Notes: a model not told the origin generated them from the letters alone. A DNA stretch of 56,671 bases from Bacteroidota bacterium (GCA_026391455.1 JAPLEH010000007.1:1-56671), one strand, 5' to 3'. Counted from the stretch's first letter, positions 15,727 to 24,612 are shown. Made by a program: numbers and translations.

Positions 15727-16803
15727 TCAGAGTGCTTGTAGTCCGTATTTTTTATAATAAGCGATCAACCAGGCCACTACTTCATTGTAGGTTTGTTTGC
15801 CGGAGGGTTGGTTATTGGCCCGTAAGAACTGACCATAACCCCAGGATACAACGGGCTCAATGGGATTGCGGTATTGCCGGTAAAATTGCCGAAGCTCCGC
15901 CCTGTCCTTTTTATATTGGGGATGCAGGCTGTTTATCAGGCTGCGGGTAAGACCTGTATCGCGTACTGCCAGTTCACCGATAGCATAATTTATCATATCG
16001 AAATACACAGAATAACGGAAGGCATTATTGGGATAGGCCCGGCAAGCGAGAAACCCTACAAAGTTGGCCTCGTTCTCCTTGCCATACCCCAACTGGTGGG
16101 CTATTTCGTGCGTGGTTACAAAGGGTTCTAAGAACCGGGGCACGGTGGTATTTACCTGCCCCTCTCCGGAAAAGGGATTATAATATCCCTGAAAGCCCAG
16201 ATAGTTGCCCAGGTAGCTGAACAGAGACGGTTTTACCGAGCGGTGCGGGTACGACAGAAAGCCAAATTGCTGATGAGCATAGTCATAGGCTTCGGCCCCG
16301 CTTTTGAATAATCGCCGTTTTTGATTGAACGAATCCCGTTGTGCTTCAGTAACAGTCGTAGCATAAAAGTTCAACCGGTCGCGGAGGGTGGCCGTGAGCG
16401 TATCGAGGTCGGCCACGGTATAGGGTTTTACTTCGAGCTGAAGCTGTCGGGCAATACCGACCCGGTTATAATTAAGCCCCCATAGCAGGTTGAAAAATAC
16501 ATATACGAACAATACAAAGAAGATGGCTTGCTGCAGCCCGGTGCCGAAATACTTGCGGGTAAGGCGGCGCTGAAACAATAATTTAAAGAACTTTACCGTC
16601 CTGAACAGGATTATGAGTACCAGGAAGGCGTAAAACAGATCACCTACGCTGATAGGGATCCATCCAAATAGGATACGCTGCACCCGGGCAATGACCGGAT
16701 ATATGCCGAGACTGTAATTTTTCTCCACCCAACCAGGGTACCAGGAGGCCCATTTGATGAGAATCGTGGCGATAATAAGCAATACCCAGCTCCAGCTTTT
16801 CAT
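15727..16803 (-). CDS. DUF3810 membrane protein with HExxH motif
   Basis: 358 residues from the ATG at 16803; a TTG twelve codons upstream is possible. Three hydrophobic segments at the N-terminus (about 3-20, 50-67 and 83-105) anchor a larger soluble domain. It contains VTTHEIAHQLGYGKENEANF, an HExxH zinc-binding motif with a downstream Glu, as in gluzincin metallopeptidases. DUF3810 is widespread in Bacteroidota and Firmicutes; substrate unknown. Peptidase activity is an inference from the motif. Confidence 0.88.
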   Translation of the reverse strand: MKSWSWVLLIIATILIKWASWYPGWVEKNYSLGIYPVIARVQRILFGWIPISVGDLFYAFLVLIILFRTVKFFKLLFQRRLTRKYFGTGLQQAIFFVLFVYVFFNLLWGLNYNRVGIARQLQLEVKPYTVADLDTLTATLRDRLNFYATTVTEAQRDSFNQKRRLFKSGAEAYDYAHQQFGFLSYPHRSVKPSLFSYLGNYLGFQGYYNPFSGEGQVNTTVPRFLEPFVTTHEIAHQLGYGKENEANFVGFLACRAYPNNAFRYSVYFDMINYAIGELAVRDTGLTRSLINSLHPQYKKDRAELRQFYRQYRNPIEPVVSWGYGQFLRANNQPSGKQTYNEVVAWLIAYYKKYGLQAL

Positions 16804-16844
16804 GAGCCGGGTAAAAAGTCGGGTGAGAAATTGTTGCAAGTGAC

Positions 16845-16872
16845 TAATTATTAATGATTAAGGATTAAAGAT
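16845..16872 (+). repeat. Degenerate 7-bp repeat (unit TAADRAT)
   Basis: Units TAATTAT, TAATGAT, TAAGGAT, TAAAGAT lie between the divergent DUF3810 and yceD genes. Confidence 0.7.
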
Positions 16873-16933
16873 AAAACTAATAGTATTTCCGCAAAAAAAG
16901 CGAAAATACTAATTCCGGTTCCTCTTTTTACCT

Positions 16934-16941
16934 TACCTTTG
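16934..16941 (+). promoter_or_regulatory. -7 element (TACCTTTG) for the yceD-rpmF-plsX operon
   Basis: Perfect TAnnTTTG, 22 bases before the ATG at 16964. Confidence 0.75.
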
Positions 16942-16963
16942 CACACTCTTAAAAAGTTGACCC

Positions 16964-17539
16964 ATGAACCGCCGACGGGAGTTTGAAATAGCTTTTGTGG
17001 GGTTAAAGCCCGGAATTCATGAGTTTAGCTATGAGATAGACGACAGGTTCTTTGAAGCATTTCAGCAGCAGGATTTCCGCCACTGCAAAGCCACAGTAAA
17101 GCTGACCCTCGATAAAAAGAGCAGTTTTATGTTACTCAAGTTTGAGATTGGTGGAGCTTTGGAAGTTACCTGCGATCGTTGCAGCAGTGATCTCCCCCTG
17201 GATCTATGGGATGAATTCAACATCACCGTAAAGATGGTGGAGGAACCCGAACTGATGAATGAACAGGAAGAGGATCCAGATATGTACTATATCGCGCAGG
17301 GAGAAAGTCATCTCTCTGTGTCCGAATGGATCTATGAGTTCATCAATCTTTCCATACCCATGCAAAAAGCCTGTGAGTATGAGAAAATGGATGGCCCGCA
17401 TTGCAATAAGAACGCGCTGGATGTGCTGAAAAAGCTGGAACACCGACCGGATGAATCGGAATCGGCTGGCGATGGAAATGAATCCACAGGAAATCCGATC
17501 TGGAAAGGATTGGATAAGTTTAAGAACCTGGGAAAGTGA
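16964..17539 (+). CDS. YceD family (DUF177) protein
   Basis: 191 residues. DUF177/YceD proteins sit before rpmF in most bacteria and are linked to ribosome or 23S rRNA metabolism, with the exact role unsettled. The conserved core is LEVTCDRCSSDLPL (CxxC near residue 70) followed by acidic strands; a second cysteine motif CEYEKMDGPHCNK occurs near the C-terminus. The order yceD-rpmF-plsX is the conserved one and supports the call. The stop TGA is part of the first unit of a TGAATAG repeat. Confidence 0.9.
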   Translation: MNRRREFEIAFVGLKPGIHEFSYEIDDRFFEAFQQQDFRHCKATVKLTLDKKSSFMLLKFEIGGALEVTCDRCSSDLPLDLWDEFNITVKMVEEPELMNEQEEDPDMYYIAQGESHLSVSEWIYEFINLSIPMQKACEYEKMDGPHCNKNALDVLKKLEHRPDESESAGDGNESTGNPIWKGLDKFKNLGK

Positions 17540-17578
17540 ATGGTGAATAGTCAATTGTGAATAGTGAATAGTTAATTA
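17537..17578 (+). repeat. Degenerate 7-bp repeat (unit TGAATAG) starting at the yceD stop
   Basis: Six units TGAATGG, TGAATAG, TCAATTG, TGAATAG, TGAATAG, TTAATTA; the first begins with the stop codon TGA itself. Confidence 0.85.
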
Positions 17579-17613
17579 CAGAACATAATTTTTGATAAAG
17601 TAAACTTTGAAAT

Positions 17614-17808
17614 ATGCCAAATCCCAAACGCAGACACAGTCAGCAAAGAAGCGCGAAGCGCAGAACACATTATAAAGCTACTGCTGCTACACTCACCACT
17701 GACAGCGCTACCGGCGAAACACATGTTCGTCACCGCGCCCATGTAAGTGAAGGCAAGCTGTATTACAAAGGAAAAGTGGTTGCTGAAAAGGCCCCGCTCA
17801 AAGCCTGA
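17614..17808 (+). CDS. rpmF: 50S ribosomal protein L32
   Basis: 64 residues, basic, starting MPNPKRRHSQQRSAKRRTHY, the diagnostic L32 N-terminus. The zinc-type CxxC pairs of some L32 paralogues are absent, so this is the zinc-independent form. Second gene of the yceD-rpmF-plsX operon. Confidence 0.97.
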   Translation: MPNPKRRHSQQRSAKRRTHYKATAATLTTDSATGETHVRHRAHVSEGKLYYKGKVVAEKAPLKA

Positions 17809-17912
17809 TTGTAACGCTTCGCAATATGTAAATTCCAGGTCCCTGTTGGCTACCCGCCAATGATGGATTTGGAATTTGTTGTTTTGTAACAGCATCAAAG
17901 CTAATTTTACGT

Positions 17913-18860
17913 ATGACCATAGGGATAGATATGATGGGTGGCGACTATGCCCCGCTCGAAGCGGTAAAAGGTGTGCATGCCTACCTGCAAACAGCCAACG
18001 CCCCTGTCACGCTCATCCTCATCGGCGATAAAACAGCCATCGATTCCCTGCTGGCTGAACATAGCGTTCCTGCCGATCGTATACTGGTGGTACATGCCGA
18101 CGAAGTCATCGGCATGCATGAACACCCCACGAAAGCCTTACGGGAAAAGCAACGCTCTTCCATTGCCATCGGCTTCCATTTATTGGCCAGCGGCAAAATG
18201 GATGCCTTCATCAGCGCCGGAAATACCGGTGCCATGCTGGTTGGCGCACTTTTCAGCATCAAAGCGCTGGAAGGTGTAATCCGCCCCACCATTTCCACCA
18301 TCATTCCCAAAGCTGGCGGCGGTACCGGCCTCTTACTCGACGTAGGCCTCAACGCCGATTGCAAACCCGAACAACTGAACCAGTTTGCCATCATGGGCAG
18401 TGTATATGCCCGGCATATACTGGGTATCGATACTCCCAGGGTGGGACTAATCAATGTGGGAGAAGAAGAAGGCAAGGGCAATATACTGGCACAAGCCACT
18501 TATCCCCTGCTCAAAGAGAATAAACATATCCACTTCATCGGCAATATAGAAGGGCGCGACCTGCTGATGGATAAAGCAGATGTAATGGTATGCGAAGGTT
18601 TTACCGGTAATATACTCCTCAAGATGGCCGAATCACTCTACGATATCGGGCAACAACAAAGCCCCGGCAATGCTTATTTCAACCGCTTCAATTTCGAGAT
18701 TTATGGCGGCACCCCGGTACTGGGGGTTGCCAAGCCGGTGATCATTGGTCATGGTATATCCGGCGAAAAAGCCTTTATGAACATGATCTCCCTTGCTCAA
18801 CTGATGCTGGAGAAAGAAGTGATGGAGAAGATGAAGACGGAGCTGAACGCTAATTCATAA
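17913..18860 (+). CDS. plsX: Phosphate acyltransferase PlsX
   Basis: Makes acyl-phosphate from acyl-ACP for phospholipid synthesis with PlsY. 315 residues, slightly shorter than the usual 330 or so. The start MTIGIDMMGGDYAP, the SAGNTGAML loop (about 103-111), INVGEEEGKGN (about 181) and the C-terminal GVAKPVIIGHG are characteristic. Cytoplasmic, peripheral on the membrane. The usual operon partner fabH is not downstream; instead a repeat-rich gap follows, with a heptamer repeat running through the stop codon. Confidence 0.96.
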   Translation: MTIGIDMMGGDYAPLEAVKGVHAYLQTANAPVTLILIGDKTAIDSLLAEHSVPADRILVVHADEVIGMHEHPTKALREKQRSSIAIGFHLLASGKMDAFISAGNTGAMLVGALFSIKALEGVIRPTISTIIPKAGGGTGLLLDVGLNADCKPEQLNQFAIMGSVYARHILGIDTPRVGLINVGEEEGKGNILAQATYPLLKENKHIHFIGNIEGRDLLMDKADVMVCEGFTGNILLKMAESLYDIGQQQSPGNAYFNRFNFEIYGGTPVLGVAKPVIIGHGISGEKAFMNMISLAQLMLEKEVMEKMKTELNANS

Positions 18861-18895
18861 TTCAGAATTATGAATTATGCATTATGAATTATGAA
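18854..18895 (+). repeat. Degenerate 7-bp repeat (unit TTATGAA) across the plsX stop
   Basis: Six units TTCATAA, TTCAGAA, TTATGAA, TTATGCA, TTATGAA, TTATGAA; the first contains the stop codon TAA (18858-18860). Confidence 0.85.
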
Positions 18896-19033
18896 TGAAT
18901 ACAACAGCACATCGTTTTCCTCTTGTAACGCAGATACTTATTAGTTCTATTTCAATATTTATATATACGATTAATTCCATCTCAACAAAAATCACAAATA
19001 AGAAAAAGGACTCGTTATTTCTTGATAACATTC

Positions 19034-19068
19034 TTAACTCTTAATTCTTAACTTTTAACTCTTAAAAA
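19034..19068 (+). repeat. Degenerate 7-bp repeat (unit TTAACTC)
   Basis: Five units TTAACTC, TTAATTC, TTAACTT, TTAACTC, TTAAAAA in the gap before the gene at 19139. Confidence 0.75.
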
Positions 19069-19138
19069 ATACCCGCTAATGGGTAGTTGCATTCCCAAAA
19101 GGGAAAAGTATCTTTAATGCCTGAACATCAACCACCGC

Positions 19139-19972
19139 ATGAAAGTACACCGCCTTTTTACTACCTTTCTTTGCCTGTTTACACTGACCGCTATCGGGCA
19201 GCCGGGTACGCCTAACACAGATGTTTCAACCCCGTTCTTTGTACCCACTGAAAACATCGGCTATTATTCACTCGCAGGAAAGTCCATCCCTGTACATGTA
19301 TTGCAATACGGCGATCGGACCAATCTTGTATGCATCAACCTGCACAGCAATGAAGATGCTTCCGTAAAAGCCGCTATGTCCATACTGGAAAAAACGGGTG
19401 GTACACTTATCCGAATTGAAAACCGGGGACAACGCGTGATCCGTTTTAAACTGAAAGGCATCACTTATGCTTTTGACCCCAACCGGATGTTTTCTTCCGA
19501 AGGCATACAACAAACGCTTCGCGAAAACAGCCGTGTACAGGCTGCTGCTGCTGCCGAAATAGAAAAATTTGCTGCACATATTCTCGATAAACTAACCGAT
19601 ACCGCCGCCTGTGTGGTGGCCCTGCATAATAATACGGAAGGTGCTTACTCTATCCGTACCTATCTCGAAGGTGGGCAACGCCAATCGGATGCGAAAGCAG
19701 TATATGCCAATGAAAATGAAGATCCCGATGATATCATTCTTACTACCGACAGTCTGCTCTACCAGGCCATGTCCGATCAGGGATATAACAGTATCTGGCA
19801 GGACAATGAACGCGTAAAAAAAGATGGCTCCCTCAGTGTACATTTTGGCATCATTGGCCGGCGATATATCAATATCGAAACACAACATGGCAAAGTAGAA
19901 CAGTACGCCGCCATGCTGGAAAAACTCATCGCCATACTGGATGAAGAAAAAAAACTACCGGAATTACAATAA
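19139..19972 (+). CDS. Secreted protein, possible hydrolase, unknown
   Basis: 277 residues with a signal peptide (MKVHRLFTTFLCLFTLTAIG, cut near QPG). The mature part has an alpha/beta pattern with histidine-bearing loops after strands: VCINLHSNEDAS (about 63-74), VVALHNNTEGAYS (about 159) and YINIETQHGK near the end. Strand-HxxE/D motifs of this kind are seen in zinc-dependent carboxypeptidase/amidase folds, so a periplasmic hydrolase is possible, but no family is assigned. Single gene, convergent with the helicase gene. Confidence 0.6.
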   Translation: MKVHRLFTTFLCLFTLTAIGQPGTPNTDVSTPFFVPTENIGYYSLAGKSIPVHVLQYGDRTNLVCINLHSNEDASVKAAMSILEKTGGTLIRIENRGQRVIRFKLKGITYAFDPNRMFSSEGIQQTLRENSRVQAAAAAEIEKFAAHILDKLTDTAACVVALHNNTEGAYSIRTYLEGGQRQSDAKAVYANENEDPDDIILTTDSLLYQAMSDQGYNSIWQDNERVKKDGSLSVHFGIIGRRYINIETQHGKVEQYAAMLEKLIAILDEEKKLPELQ

Positions 19973-20037
19973 GCGAAACGCAGTGCTGATACTATCATTT
20001 CAATTAACTACTACGCAACCAGATCGGCGCCCTCACC

Positions 20038-22896
20038 TTATCCCAGCAAATACTCAATATCCTCTTCTGTCAATGCTTTTACAAATCCTTCTTCTTCGCT
20101 GATGAGTGAACCGGCCAGGGTTTTCTTTTGTTCCTGCAATTGAATGATCCGCTCTTCAATGGAGTCCTTACAGATCAATTTATAGGCAAACACATTCTTC
20201 GTTTGTCCGATACGGTGCGTGCGATCTATGGCCTGTTGCTCTACCGCATTGTTCCACCATGGATCAAATAGAAAGACATAATCTGCCGCTGTCAGGTTCA
20301 GTCCCGCATTGCCGGCTTTGAGGCTCAGCAGGAATACGCGGGCGTCCGATCCTTCCTTGTTGAATTCCTGCACCATCCGGTCACGCTCTTTGGCCGGAGT
20401 GGCACCCGTAAGCAGCAGAAAAGGAATATGTCGCTGCTTTAATTCCTGTGCGAGTATATCCAGCATGGTGGTAAACTGTGAAAACACGAGCGCTTTATGA
20501 TCGGACAGGTTGTTTTCGATCTCTTCCAGCAATTCCATAGTCTTTACCGAATCCGTACAATCATATTCGCTGTTTTTCAGCAATGCCGGGGAATTACATA
20601 CCTGTCTTAATTTTAATATCCCCTGTAGTACCTGCAGTTTGCTTTTTCCCAATCCCATTTCTTTGATGGATGCCTGCAATTCGCCGCGCACCTGCCCCCT
20701 GATCTCATCATATACCTGCCGCTGCCCTTCTTCCATCTGGCACCAGAGTATCATCTCTGTTTTGGGTGGCAGGTCTTTGGCTACCTGCTCTTTGGTGCGC
20801 CGCAATATAAAGGGGGCGGTCAGTTGATTGAGATCTTTGATGCGTTGCTCATTTTTATCGCGGTCAATCGGATCGGCATATTCTTTCTTAAAGAAAGGTT
20901 GTGAGCCAAACATACCCGGCAAAATGAACTGCAATTGGCTGTAGAGATCGAATGTATTGTTCATTACCGGTGTACCACTCAGCGATACCCGATGATCGGC
21001 CAGCAGCGCATGGGCTACACGGGCCACCTGCGAAGAAGGGTTTTTAATGGCGTGGCTTTCATCCAGAATTACGGCGAGGAACCTGTGCTGGTAAAAGAGA
21101 TCCGCATCCGAGCGAAGCGTACCATAGCTGCTGATGACAATAGCAATTTTATTATCCGTAAACACCTGCTTATTTCGTCCTGTACCGTGGTATACATTTG
21201 CAGAAAGAGAAGGAGCAAATTTTTTCAATTCATGCTCCCAGTTATAAATCAGCGACGCCGGGCAAATGATGAGCAGTTGTCGTCCGGGATGTTGTTGCAA
21301 TAAGCTGGCGGCAAAACAGATGGTTTGCAATGTTTTTCCCAATCCCATATCATCCGCCAGAAACATACCGGCACCTGCTTCCTGTAATAATTTCAGCCAT
21401 TCGTATCCCTTTTGCTGGTAAATGCGCAGGCTGGCCTGTATGGCGGATGGTAATGGATAGAGGGGCGCTTCGGATGTTTGCCATTGTTTCCATTTGGCTT
21501 TCCATTCTTCTTTCATAATCCCGGGCAATCCGGTGCTGTGGGTTTCACGTTGCTCCAGCGAAAGAGCCAGCCATTTGGGAATACGGATCTTTCCTTTTTC
21601 CGCCACCGCATGTTTTACCGGTATCGCATACCGGAGCAACCAATCTTCTTCGAGCAAAGCGATGGAACCATCTTTGAGCGGCAGGGCTTGCTGCCCGGCC
21701 CGTATTACTTTTTGTAATTCAGTAAAAGGTATTTCCTCTTTACCAAAATTCAGGGTGAATTTCAACCAGAGTTGATCGCCTTCTTCGCTGATCATTTCCA
21801 CATGGGTGATCGGTTTATCCGGGCAATACCGGAAATGCTGCAGCATATCCATTCCCATTACCTGGATATCCAGTTCCAGCAATTTGCGAAAGGCTTTCAG
21901 AAACCAGTTTTTCTTTCGGGCCTCATCGAAGGATAAATAATAATATCCGTTTACCTGCTTGCTGAAATTGGTATGCAGGGATTCCACTTGTGCGATGATA
22001 TGCTGCTCTTCTTCTTTATTTCGGGTAAGGGTGTATTCTTTCCCCTCTCGTTGAAATACGGCTTTTGCTTCAAATTTTCCGTCCACTACAAATCCGTCGT
22101 ATTCAAATTGCGGGGTGAGCATGAGGAACTGTCCGCTTATTTCGCTCAGCAAAACCTGTCCTGCCGGTGAGGCCGTTATCTCTACTGTACCCAGTAATGC
22201 ATTGCGCGATACAGGGTAATCTTTTCCGAGATGCGCAAGAATGGAATGAGAAAATGCCATGGGATCTGCACCTTCTTTTTGCCAATCGAGTTGTTGCACC
22301 CAGCAAAGTGTTTTGTAATCGGTAAAGCGAAGCACAAAATATTCGCCTTTGTGTTCAATGAGAAAAGCCGATTGGGTAAAACTATCCAGCGGATAGAAAG
22401 ATCCGTTCAGTTCCACTTCCGTTTCCAGGTATAAATAACCGTCGTTGTGCTTACGCACCTGAAAACGCAAGCCCGGAGTATAACTGCTGAAGGCACAGGG
22501 CCCGGTTGTAAAACGATTTTTATCGGCTGTGGATGGCACCTGGTGATAGCATTGCACCATTGGCAAAAGAGGACGCAGGGCGGTAAGTTCCTGATGCAGT
22601 TTCCGTTCAAATGCCTGTTCGATCCAGTTATCGGGTTCGTCGTTGCGGGCAGCCCGGGCAGTTGCGATGATCTCCAGTCGGGTGGCAATCATATTTTTTT
22701 CAGAAAAACGGCTCACCTGGCTACTGAAGGTATCGGGTAGTTTGGGAAAATATTTGCGGATGGCGATGGTACTCACGGGTTCTTTTGCATAAGCCGTGGT
22801 ATTTTTTTCTTTGGTAATATGCAGCAACTCCCAAATACGCCCGCTTTTCTGCAAGTGATGCGGACTTAATAATAACACTGTCTTCTTTGTACTCAT
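20038..22896 (-). CDS. SNF2-family DEAD/DEAH helicase
   Basis: A 952-residue Swi2/Snf2 ATPase that would translocate on double-stranded DNA and remodel protein-DNA complexes. The C-terminal motor holds motif I DDMGLGKTLQTI (about 513), motif II DESHAIKNP (about 609), motif III VSLSGTPVMNN, and motifs V-VI LSLKAGNAGLNL and QAIDRTHRIGQ (about 893). The N-terminal 480 residues are an unassigned module, mostly beta-strand, as in many bacterial members of the SNF2/HepA group; no SWIM cysteines are visible. A free-standing gene with no nuclease or methylase beside it, so a defence role is not indicated. Confidence 0.93.
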   Translation of the reverse strand: MSTKKTVLLLSPHHLQKSGRIWELLHITKEKNTTAYAKEPVSTIAIRKYFPKLPDTFSSQVSRFSEKNMIATRLEIIATARAARNDEPDNWIEQAFERKLHQELTALRPLLPMVQCYHQVPSTADKNRFTTGPCAFSSYTPGLRFQVRKHNDGYLYLETEVELNGSFYPLDSFTQSAFLIEHKGEYFVLRFTDYKTLCWVQQLDWQKEGADPMAFSHSILAHLGKDYPVSRNALLGTVEITASPAGQVLLSEISGQFLMLTPQFEYDGFVVDGKFEAKAVFQREGKEYTLTRNKEEEQHIIAQVESLHTNFSKQVNGYYYLSFDEARKKNWFLKAFRKLLELDIQVMGMDMLQHFRYCPDKPITHVEMISEEGDQLWLKFTLNFGKEEIPFTELQKVIRAGQQALPLKDGSIALLEEDWLLRYAIPVKHAVAEKGKIRIPKWLALSLEQRETHSTGLPGIMKEEWKAKWKQWQTSEAPLYPLPSAIQASLRIYQQKGYEWLKLLQEAGAGMFLADDMGLGKTLQTICFAASLLQQHPGRQLLIICPASLIYNWEHELKKFAPSLSANVYHGTGRNKQVFTDNKIAIVISSYGTLRSDADLFYQHRFLAVILDESHAIKNPSSQVARVAHALLADHRVSLSGTPVMNNTFDLYSQLQFILPGMFGSQPFFKKEYADPIDRDKNEQRIKDLNQLTAPFILRRTKEQVAKDLPPKTEMILWCQMEEGQRQVYDEIRGQVRGELQASIKEMGLGKSKLQVLQGILKLRQVCNSPALLKNSEYDCTDSVKTMELLEEIENNLSDHKALVFSQFTTMLDILAQELKQRHIPFLLLTGATPAKERDRMVQEFNKEGSDARVFLLSLKAGNAGLNLTAADYVFLFDPWWNNAVEQQAIDRTHRIGQTKNVFAYKLICKDSIEERIIQLQEQKKTLAGSLISEEEGFVKALTEEDIEYLLG

Positions 22897-23262
22897 AGGT
22901 TCGTCAAAAAGTTAAACACCGTAAACCGGACAAACGACAATGTTACTGTGTAATCAGTTATGAAAGCGCAATCTATTTTAGTTTTTTTATCCCCCGAAGA
23001 AGGATAAACCTTGTATATAATAGTTGCCTGAAGTAGCGAAACGGAAGGCTTGAAAATAAGTAAGTGTCTGCCAAAAGACAATTCAAAAAAACAGCACCGA
23101 CCAGCTCCATGATACGACCTGTTTGTATGGAAATGGGTAAAATGGGAGTAATTTTCAAATAAAAATCGCCGGAGCGGGATTTTGGGGCAAAAAATCTTCA
23201 CAACCGGCCAAAAGCTGTTGATAATTAATCGAAAAAGTTTTGGCGCGATTCCATAAACCCTG
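22897..23262. other. Intergenic stretch without a recognisable gene
   Basis: About 365 bases between the helicase gene and the tRNA-Lys promoter. Small ORFs here lack coding character; I see no RNA gene. Confidence 0.5.
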
Positions 23263-23270
23263 TATTTTTG
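23238..23270 (+). promoter_or_regulatory. Promoter of tRNA-Lys (TTTTG and TATTTTTG)
   Basis: TTTTG (23238-23242) and TATTTTTG (23263-23270) are 20 bases apart, the spacing expected for the Bacteroidota -33/-7 promoter, 34 bases before the tRNA. Confidence 0.8.
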
Positions 23271-23304
23271 CACTCCCAAAACTGAAAAGTGAGGGAAAAA
23301 GGCT

Positions 23305-23377
23305 GATTCCGTAGCTCAGTTGGTAGAGCAATACACTTTTAATGTATGGGCCCTGGGTTCGAGTCCCAGCGGGATCA
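23305..23377 (+). tRNA. tRNA-Lys (UUU)
   Basis: 73 nt: acceptor GATTCCG/CGGGATC (one G-U), D-arm GCTCAGTTGGTAGAGC, anticodon arm ATACA-CTTTTAA-TGTAT with anticodon TTT, T-arm CTGGG-TTCGAGT-CCCAG. Its 3' half is repeated in the tRNA-like remnant at 23643-23731. Confidence 0.96.
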
Positions 23378-23378
23378 C

Positions 23379-23407
23379 AAAAGCTTCCAAAAATGGAAGC
23401 TTTTTTT
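23379..23407 (+). terminator. Intrinsic terminator after tRNA-Lys
   Basis: Perfect 11-bp stem AAAAGCTTCCA/TGGAAGCTTTT with loop AAAA and a T7 tail; ends six bases before the nuclease start codon. Confidence 0.85.
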
Positions 23408-23412
23408 ATTAT

Positions 23413-23652
23413 ATGCCATGGATGTATGTTATTTATTCATTCAAACTGAACAAATATTATGTAGGTGCCTGTATTGACCTTGACAGGAGATTATACGAAC
23501 ATAATATTGGTCATTCAAAATTCACCTCAACGGGTTTACCTTGGGTGTTAAAACACAAAGAGGAATTCCAGGATTTACCTTCCGCTAAGAAAAGAGAATT
23601 ACAGGTCAAACGGATGAAGTCCAGAAAATACATTGAGAAGCTTTTTCAGTAG
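23413..23652 (+). CDS. Small GIY-YIG nuclease domain protein
   Basis: 79 residues from the ATG at 23413; the open frame extends upstream through the tRNA but that part is not protein-like. It is essentially one GIY-YIG domain: MYVIYSFKLNKYYVG (the two signature strands, with VIY in place of GIY), the catalytic Arg region DLDRRLYEHN, and C-terminal helices rich in Lys/Arg. Similar short stand-alone GIY-YIG proteins are common in Bacteroidota. It lies between tRNA-Lys and a tRNA-like remnant, and its TAG stop forms bases 8-10 of that remnant. A homing or mobility role is an inference. Confidence 0.88.
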   Translation: MPWMYVIYSFKLNKYYVGACIDLDRRLYEHNIGHSKFTSTGLPWVLKHKEEFQDLPSAKKRELQVKRMKSRKYIEKLFQ

Positions 23653-23731
23653 CTCAGTTGGAAGAGCATCCCGATCTGCAAGATCGGGAGGGCCCTGGGT
23701 TCTCCCGATAGCTATCGGGACAGCGGGATCA
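23643..23731 (+). pseudogene. tRNA-like remnant with palindromic insertions
   Basis: It has the D-arm AGCTCAGTTGGAAGAGC and a 3' half GGCCCTGGGTTC...CAGCGGGATCACA nearly identical to tRNA-Lys just upstream. The anticodon arm is an over-long palindrome (TCCCGATCT-GCA-AGATCGGGA, GCA in the loop), the T-loop is replaced by the perfect palindrome TCCCGATAGCTATCGGGA (23703-23720), and the 5' acceptor strand (end of the nuclease gene) does not pair with the 3' strand. Not a functional tRNA. Confidence 0.8.
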
Positions 23732-23736
23732 CAGAG

Positions 23737-23764
23737 AAAAAGTCACTCAAACGAGTGACTTTTT
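23737..23764 (+). terminator. Intrinsic terminator after the tRNA-like remnant
   Basis: Perfect 12-bp stem AAAAAGTCACTC/GAGTGACTTTTT with loop AAAC. Confidence 0.85.
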
Positions 23765-23964
23765 CATTTTGCAATGGTTCGAGAAATTTATCCCGCCTTT
23801 GCACCGAGAAAATATTTTTAACTCAACTATAAAGAAAAAAAGACATCTCAAATCTGGAAAATAGGTTGGTGGGAAGTACCTGCGGAATCATTTCTTCTTC
23901 ATATTACGAAACGGATTTTCAACCAATTTTTCTTCACTTTATCATGTTCAATAAACAGCTAACG

Positions 23965-24612
23965 CTACGATGCAACCGGCGGCAATATCGTTCCCGGGGG
24001 CAACGGCGCCTCCCGGTTATACACCATGATATCTGCTACCGTTTTAGCCAATTCCGGTCCATCCAACACACTGATCAGATACAAGGCACCGTCTATACCG
24101 GACGTAACGCCACCCGTGGTGATATAATTTCGATCTGCGACAAAGCGCACGTTTTTTATAAACGTGATATCGGGGTATTGCTTTTGCATCGCTTCAAGGG
24201 CCAGCCAATGCGTGGTGGCATCACGGCCGCTGAGCAGTCCTGTTTTTGCAAAAATATACGCCCCCACGCATACCGACATGATGACCACTCCATCCCTCGT
24301 AGCCTGTTGCTGTAGCCAGGCGATCAACCCATCTGACCCACTACCAAACTGGTTTGCACTTCCGGCGGGCATGATCTGACCCGGGATAACGATAATATCT
24401 GGTGGCGGGCAGTCATCGAACGTATAATCAGGGATCATCCGCACCACCGCCCGTTCACTGTCCGTTTCACCGGATTTTTCTGCCAGCGTATAGATTTTGT
24501 ACCGGTCATTGTTGTAACGATTGGCTTTTACAAATACATCGAGCGGGCCATTCATATCGATCATTTCAACGCCGGGATAAAAAAGGACTGCTACATTCAT
24601 TTTTGAGGCCAT
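23965..24612 (-). CDS. DJ-1/PfpI family protein, isonitrile hydratase-like
   Basis: 215 residues, a single DJ-1/PfpI domain. Nucleophile-elbow Cys115 lies in MSVCVGAYIFAKTGLL, the partner acid is Glu16 in YPGVEMIDMNGP, and RDATTHW follows, a combination typical of the isonitrile hydratase (InhA) and GlxA-type branch. Isonitrile hydratase hydrates isonitriles to N-formamides; the substrate here is unknown. No AraC-type DNA-binding domain is attached, unlike GlxA regulators. Cytoplasmic, single gene. Confidence 0.88.
   Translation of the reverse strand: MASKMNVAVLFYPGVEMIDMNGPLDVFVKANRYNNDRYKIYTLAEKSGETDSERAVVRMIPDYTFDDCPPPDIIVIPGQIMPAGSANQFGSGSDGLIAWLQQQATRDGVVIMSVCVGAYIFAKTGLLSGRDATTHWLALEAMQKQYPDITFIKNVRFVADRNYITTGGVTSGIDGALYLISVLDGPELAKTVADIMVYNREAPLPPGTILPPVAS

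Noticed and set aside
20038-22896. SNF2 helicase as part of a DISARM- or Zorya-like defence locus
   Set aside because: No methylase, nuclease or other defence gene lies beside it; the neighbours are a secreted protein and tRNA-Lys.
23643-23731. Functional tRNA-Cys (GCA)
   Set aside because: The acceptor strands do not pair, the anticodon arm is four bases too long and the T-loop is replaced by a palindrome.
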